From the NCBI GenBank assembly GCA_023429275.1, contig JAEYWB010000725.1, positions 1 to 7,976 on the forward strand: 7,976 nucleotides of DNA, written 5' to 3'. A program made the translations under genes and the position numbers. The notes under the pieces are model-generated. The model saw only the letters and a program-made list of their open reading frames with translations, was not told the DNA's origin and ran no database searches. Every line of letters starts with the position of its first letter. The stretch's first letter is position 1. This DNA is from Planctomycetota bacterium (lineage in GTDB: Bacteria; Planctomycetota; Planctomycetia; Planctomycetales; Planctomycetaceae). Of the stretch, positions 6,236 through 7,976 are shown piece by piece.

Positions 6236-6264
6236 ATCGTAGAGACGAGAGGTAATCGCTCCAA
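6236..6264 (-). promoter_or_regulatory. Candidate sigma-70-like promoter for yhhQ
   Basis: On the minus strand, TTGGAG (6264-6259) and TACGAT (6241-6236) are separated by exactly 17 bases. The matches to TTGACA and TATAAT are 3/6 and 4/6, so this is weak. If used, transcription would start near 6229, giving a leader of roughly 110 nt containing the three hairpins. Confidence 0.25.
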
Positions 6265-6564
6265 GTTCAGCCTGCTTGGGAAGATCGGAGGAGCAGGGCC
6301 TTCACGATCACTTTTCCAGGTGTCGAGCGTGCCGGCGTCCGGAAGGTTCACCTCTACGCGGCAATTCCCGCGGCTGCGACGCATCAAAGCTTACGTTTTC
6401 CTCCAATCGGGACCGCGCCGCCCCGCGGGAGATTTACCCTCCCCACGCCCTGACCCGCTCCACTACGATGGAAGCGAGCGATATTCTTCGGGTTTCCAAG
6501 GAAATCGCCCCTCCGCCCGCCGCGAGTTTCCCCGTCTGCACGTTCGTACGAAGAAGTGCCCGCC

Positions 6565-7976
6565 ATGGCCGACAAAGGTAATCCCAGTCATCTTGAACAT
6601 GTCAAGGAGTCCAGCAACTTCCTCCGCGGGAGCATCGCGTCGGAACTGGTCAACGGCGAGCCGGTCTTCTGCGAAGACAACGTCAACCTCCTCAAGGCAC
6701 ACGGCACCTACCAGCAGGACGACCGGGATGTGCGGAGCGAGGGGAAGCATTTCATGTTCATGGTCCGGAGCCGCGTTCCGGGCGGAAAGGTGACCGCCGC
6801 GCAGTTCCTCGGCGAACTTGACCTGTGCGACAAGTTCGGAAACGGGACGCTCAGGATCACCGACCGGCAGGGGTTTCAGCTCCACGGGATCCTCAAGACG
6901 ACGCTCAAGGAGACGATCCGGGGCATCAACGACATCAAGCTCTCGACGCTCGCCGCCTGCGGAGACGTCTGCCGCAACGTCATGTGCTGCCCCGCGCCGC
7001 ATAACAGCAGCACCATCCACGCCGAGATGCAGAAGCTCGCGGCCGACATCGCCCATCACTTCCGTCCGCGGACGAGCGCCTACTACGAGATCTGGCTGAA
7101 AGATGGCGACCAGAGCGAGCTGGTCCATCAGGAGGCGAAGGTCGAGGACGAGCCGATCTACGGCAAGTCCTACCTCCCTCGCAAGTTCAAGTTCGGGGTG
7201 ACGCTCCCGGAGGACAACTGCATTGATGTCTACACCCAGGACACCGGATTCATCGCGGTCGTCGAGGGGGGGAAGATCATCGGTTACAACGTCGTCGCCG
7301 GCGGCAGCATGGGAGTGACTCCTGCCAAGAAGACGACGTTCCCGGCTCTCGCCAAGCGGCTCTGCTTTGTGACCCCGGAAGAGGCGATCCCGGTCGGCGA
7401 AGCGATCGTCAAGGTCCAGCGGGACTTCGGCAACCGGACCGACCGCAAGCAGGCCCGGCTGAAGTACCTGATCCACGACCGTGGGCTCGAGTGGTTCCGT
7501 AACAAGGTCGCCGAGTACTACGGCAAGCCGCTTCGTGATCTCCATCCCGTCGATGTGACCGACGTCGACGACCACATCGGCTGGCACGAGCAGGGGGACG
7601 GCAAGCTGTTCCTCGGGATCAACATCGAGAATGGCCGGCTCAAGGATGAAGGTCCGCTGCAGCTCAAGGCCATGTTCCGCAAGCTGCTGACCACCTACGG
7701 CATGGAGACCCGGCTCACCCCGCTGCAGGGGGTGATCCTGTGCGACATCGATCCGAAGGATAAAGGGGACATCAACAGAATCCTCGCCGACCACGGCTGC
7801 AAGCAGGAACACGAGCTGACGCTGACACGGCGATACTCAATCTCCTGCCCTGCCTACCCCACGTGCGGCCTCGCCGTGACGGAGGCCGAGCGGGTCATGC
7901 CGTCGGTCATGGACGAGATCGAAGGCGAAATGGCGAAGCACGGTCTGACCCAGGACCGGATCACGATCCACATGAC
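6565..7976 (+). CDS. cysI: Assimilatory sulfite reductase hemoprotein (CysI/Sir family), 3' end missing
   Basis: The first 470 codons of a siroheme/[4Fe-4S] sulfite reductase, which reduces sulfite to sulfide with six electrons for cysteine synthesis in the cytoplasm. The frame is open to the window edge; the family is usually 550-650 residues, so roughly the last 100 are missing. Siroheme- and substrate-contact motifs are intact: TLRITDRQGFQLHG at 95-108, GDVCRNV at 133-139 (R137), and YLPRKFK at 203-209 (K207 and K209, equivalent to the E. coli lysine pair). The first cluster motif C-x5-C is at C428/C434 (SCPAYPTCGLA). The second, C-x3-C, should lie just beyond the window. Cysteines at 132, 136, 141 and 142 around R137 are notable. 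The ATG at 6565 has only a partial ribosome site (AAGAAGTG). Whether the electron donor is a CysJ flavoprotein or ferredoxin cannot be told here. Confidence 0.93.
   Translation, partial: MADKGNPSHLEHVKESSNFLRGSIASELVNGEPVFCEDNVNLLKAHGTYQQDDRDVRSEGKHFMFMVRSRVPGGKVTAAQFLGELDLCDKFGNGTLRITDRQGFQLHGILKTTLKETIRGINDIKLSTLAACGDVCRNVMCCPAPHNSSTIHAEMQKLAADIAHHFRPRTSAYYEIWLKDGDQSELVHQEAKVEDEPIYGKSYLPRKFKFGVTLPEDNCIDVYTQDTGFIAVVEGGKIIGYNVVAGGSMGVTPAKKTTFPALAKRLCFVTPEEAIPVGEAIVKVQRDFGNRTDRKQARLKYLIHDRGLEWFRNKVAEYYGKPLRDLHPVDVTDVDDHIGWHEQGDGKLFLGINIENGRLKDEGPLQLKAMFRKLLTTYGMETRLTPLQGVILCDIDPKDKGDINRILADHGCKQEHELTLTRRYSISCPAYPTCGLAVTEAERVMPSVMDEIEGEMAKHGLTQDRITIHM

Larger units (their letters stand above)
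6121..6564. other. 444-bp divergent intergenic region upstream of yhhQ and sulfite reductase
   Basis: It contains the start regions of two divergent genes. No open frame in it looks coding: those present are arginine-rich and overlap each other. The yhhQ-proximal half carries a run of three hairpins and a possible minus-strand promoter. The reductase-proximal half contains a perfect 10-bp palindrome TTCGTACGAA at 6543-6552, 12 bases before the ATG. I see no recognisable riboswitch (preQ1, SAM or other) on either strand. Confidence 0.5.

Noticed and set aside
6469..6581. A 37-codon possible leader peptide overlapping the start of the sulfite reductase gene
   Set aside because: It has no ribosome site, only one cysteine, and no paired attenuator structure around it, so amino-acid attenuation is not supported.
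6463..7812. A 449-codon open frame antisense to the sulfite reductase gene
   Set aside because: It mirrors the reductase codons. High third-position G/C leaves the opposite strand open, the peptide has no family character, and the sense strand has all sulfite reductase motifs.
1..7976. CRISPR array, insertion sequence, phage, toxin-antitoxin or defence module
   Set aside because: No spaced direct repeats, transposase, integrase or defence-family motifs are visible. The genes are ordinary metabolic, signalling, transport and exported proteins.

Overview
The window reads as chromosomal DNA of a GC-rich bacterium, most probably a member of the Planctomycetes. This is an inference, not a database match. 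It rests on strong G/C bias at third codon positions, a large secreted proline-rich protein of a type I associate with that phylum, dispersed-looking hairpin repeats between genes, generous intergenic spacing and a mixture of strong and weak Shine-Dalgarno sites. No mobile-element gene, tRNA, rRNA or CRISPR array is visible.

Layout, left to right. (1) On the minus strand, a possible gene start runs off the left edge (74..1), preceded by a small two-helix membrane protein (368..159). (2) After a 190-bp divergent spacer come two plus-strand class I methyltransferases: a CmcI/cephalosporin-hydroxylase-family protein (559..1251) and a type-11 methyltransferase (1419..1997). They are separated by a 123-bp inverted-repeat element whose arms are tandem nonamers built on CACAGAG. 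(3) A 58-nt cloverleaf-shaped inverted repeat (2003..2060) lies exactly between the second methyltransferase and a convergent minus-strand NtrB-type histidine kinase (2863..2060), which has no sensor domain and no partner response regulator nearby. (4) A 487-bp intergenic stretch holds a perfect 10-bp-arm hairpin. It is followed by a 641-residue exported protein (3351..5276) with S-T-I-P motifs in low-complexity arms on both sides of a globular centre. (5) A convergent minus-strand YhhQ-type queuosine-precursor transporter (6120..5338) is divergent, across a 444-bp spacer, from a 3'-truncated assimilatory sulfite reductase hemoprotein (6565..7976, running off the right edge).

Apart from the methyltransferase pair, the genes look like independent single-gene transcription units rather than one pathway. 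The methyltransferases plausibly modify a sugar or small molecule, the kinase is an orphan signalling protein, the transporter supplies queuine/preQ precursors for tRNA modification, and the reductase makes sulfide for cysteine synthesis. I do not see a convincing new multi-gene system. The most interesting structures are the two intergenic repeats and the repeat architecture of the secreted protein.
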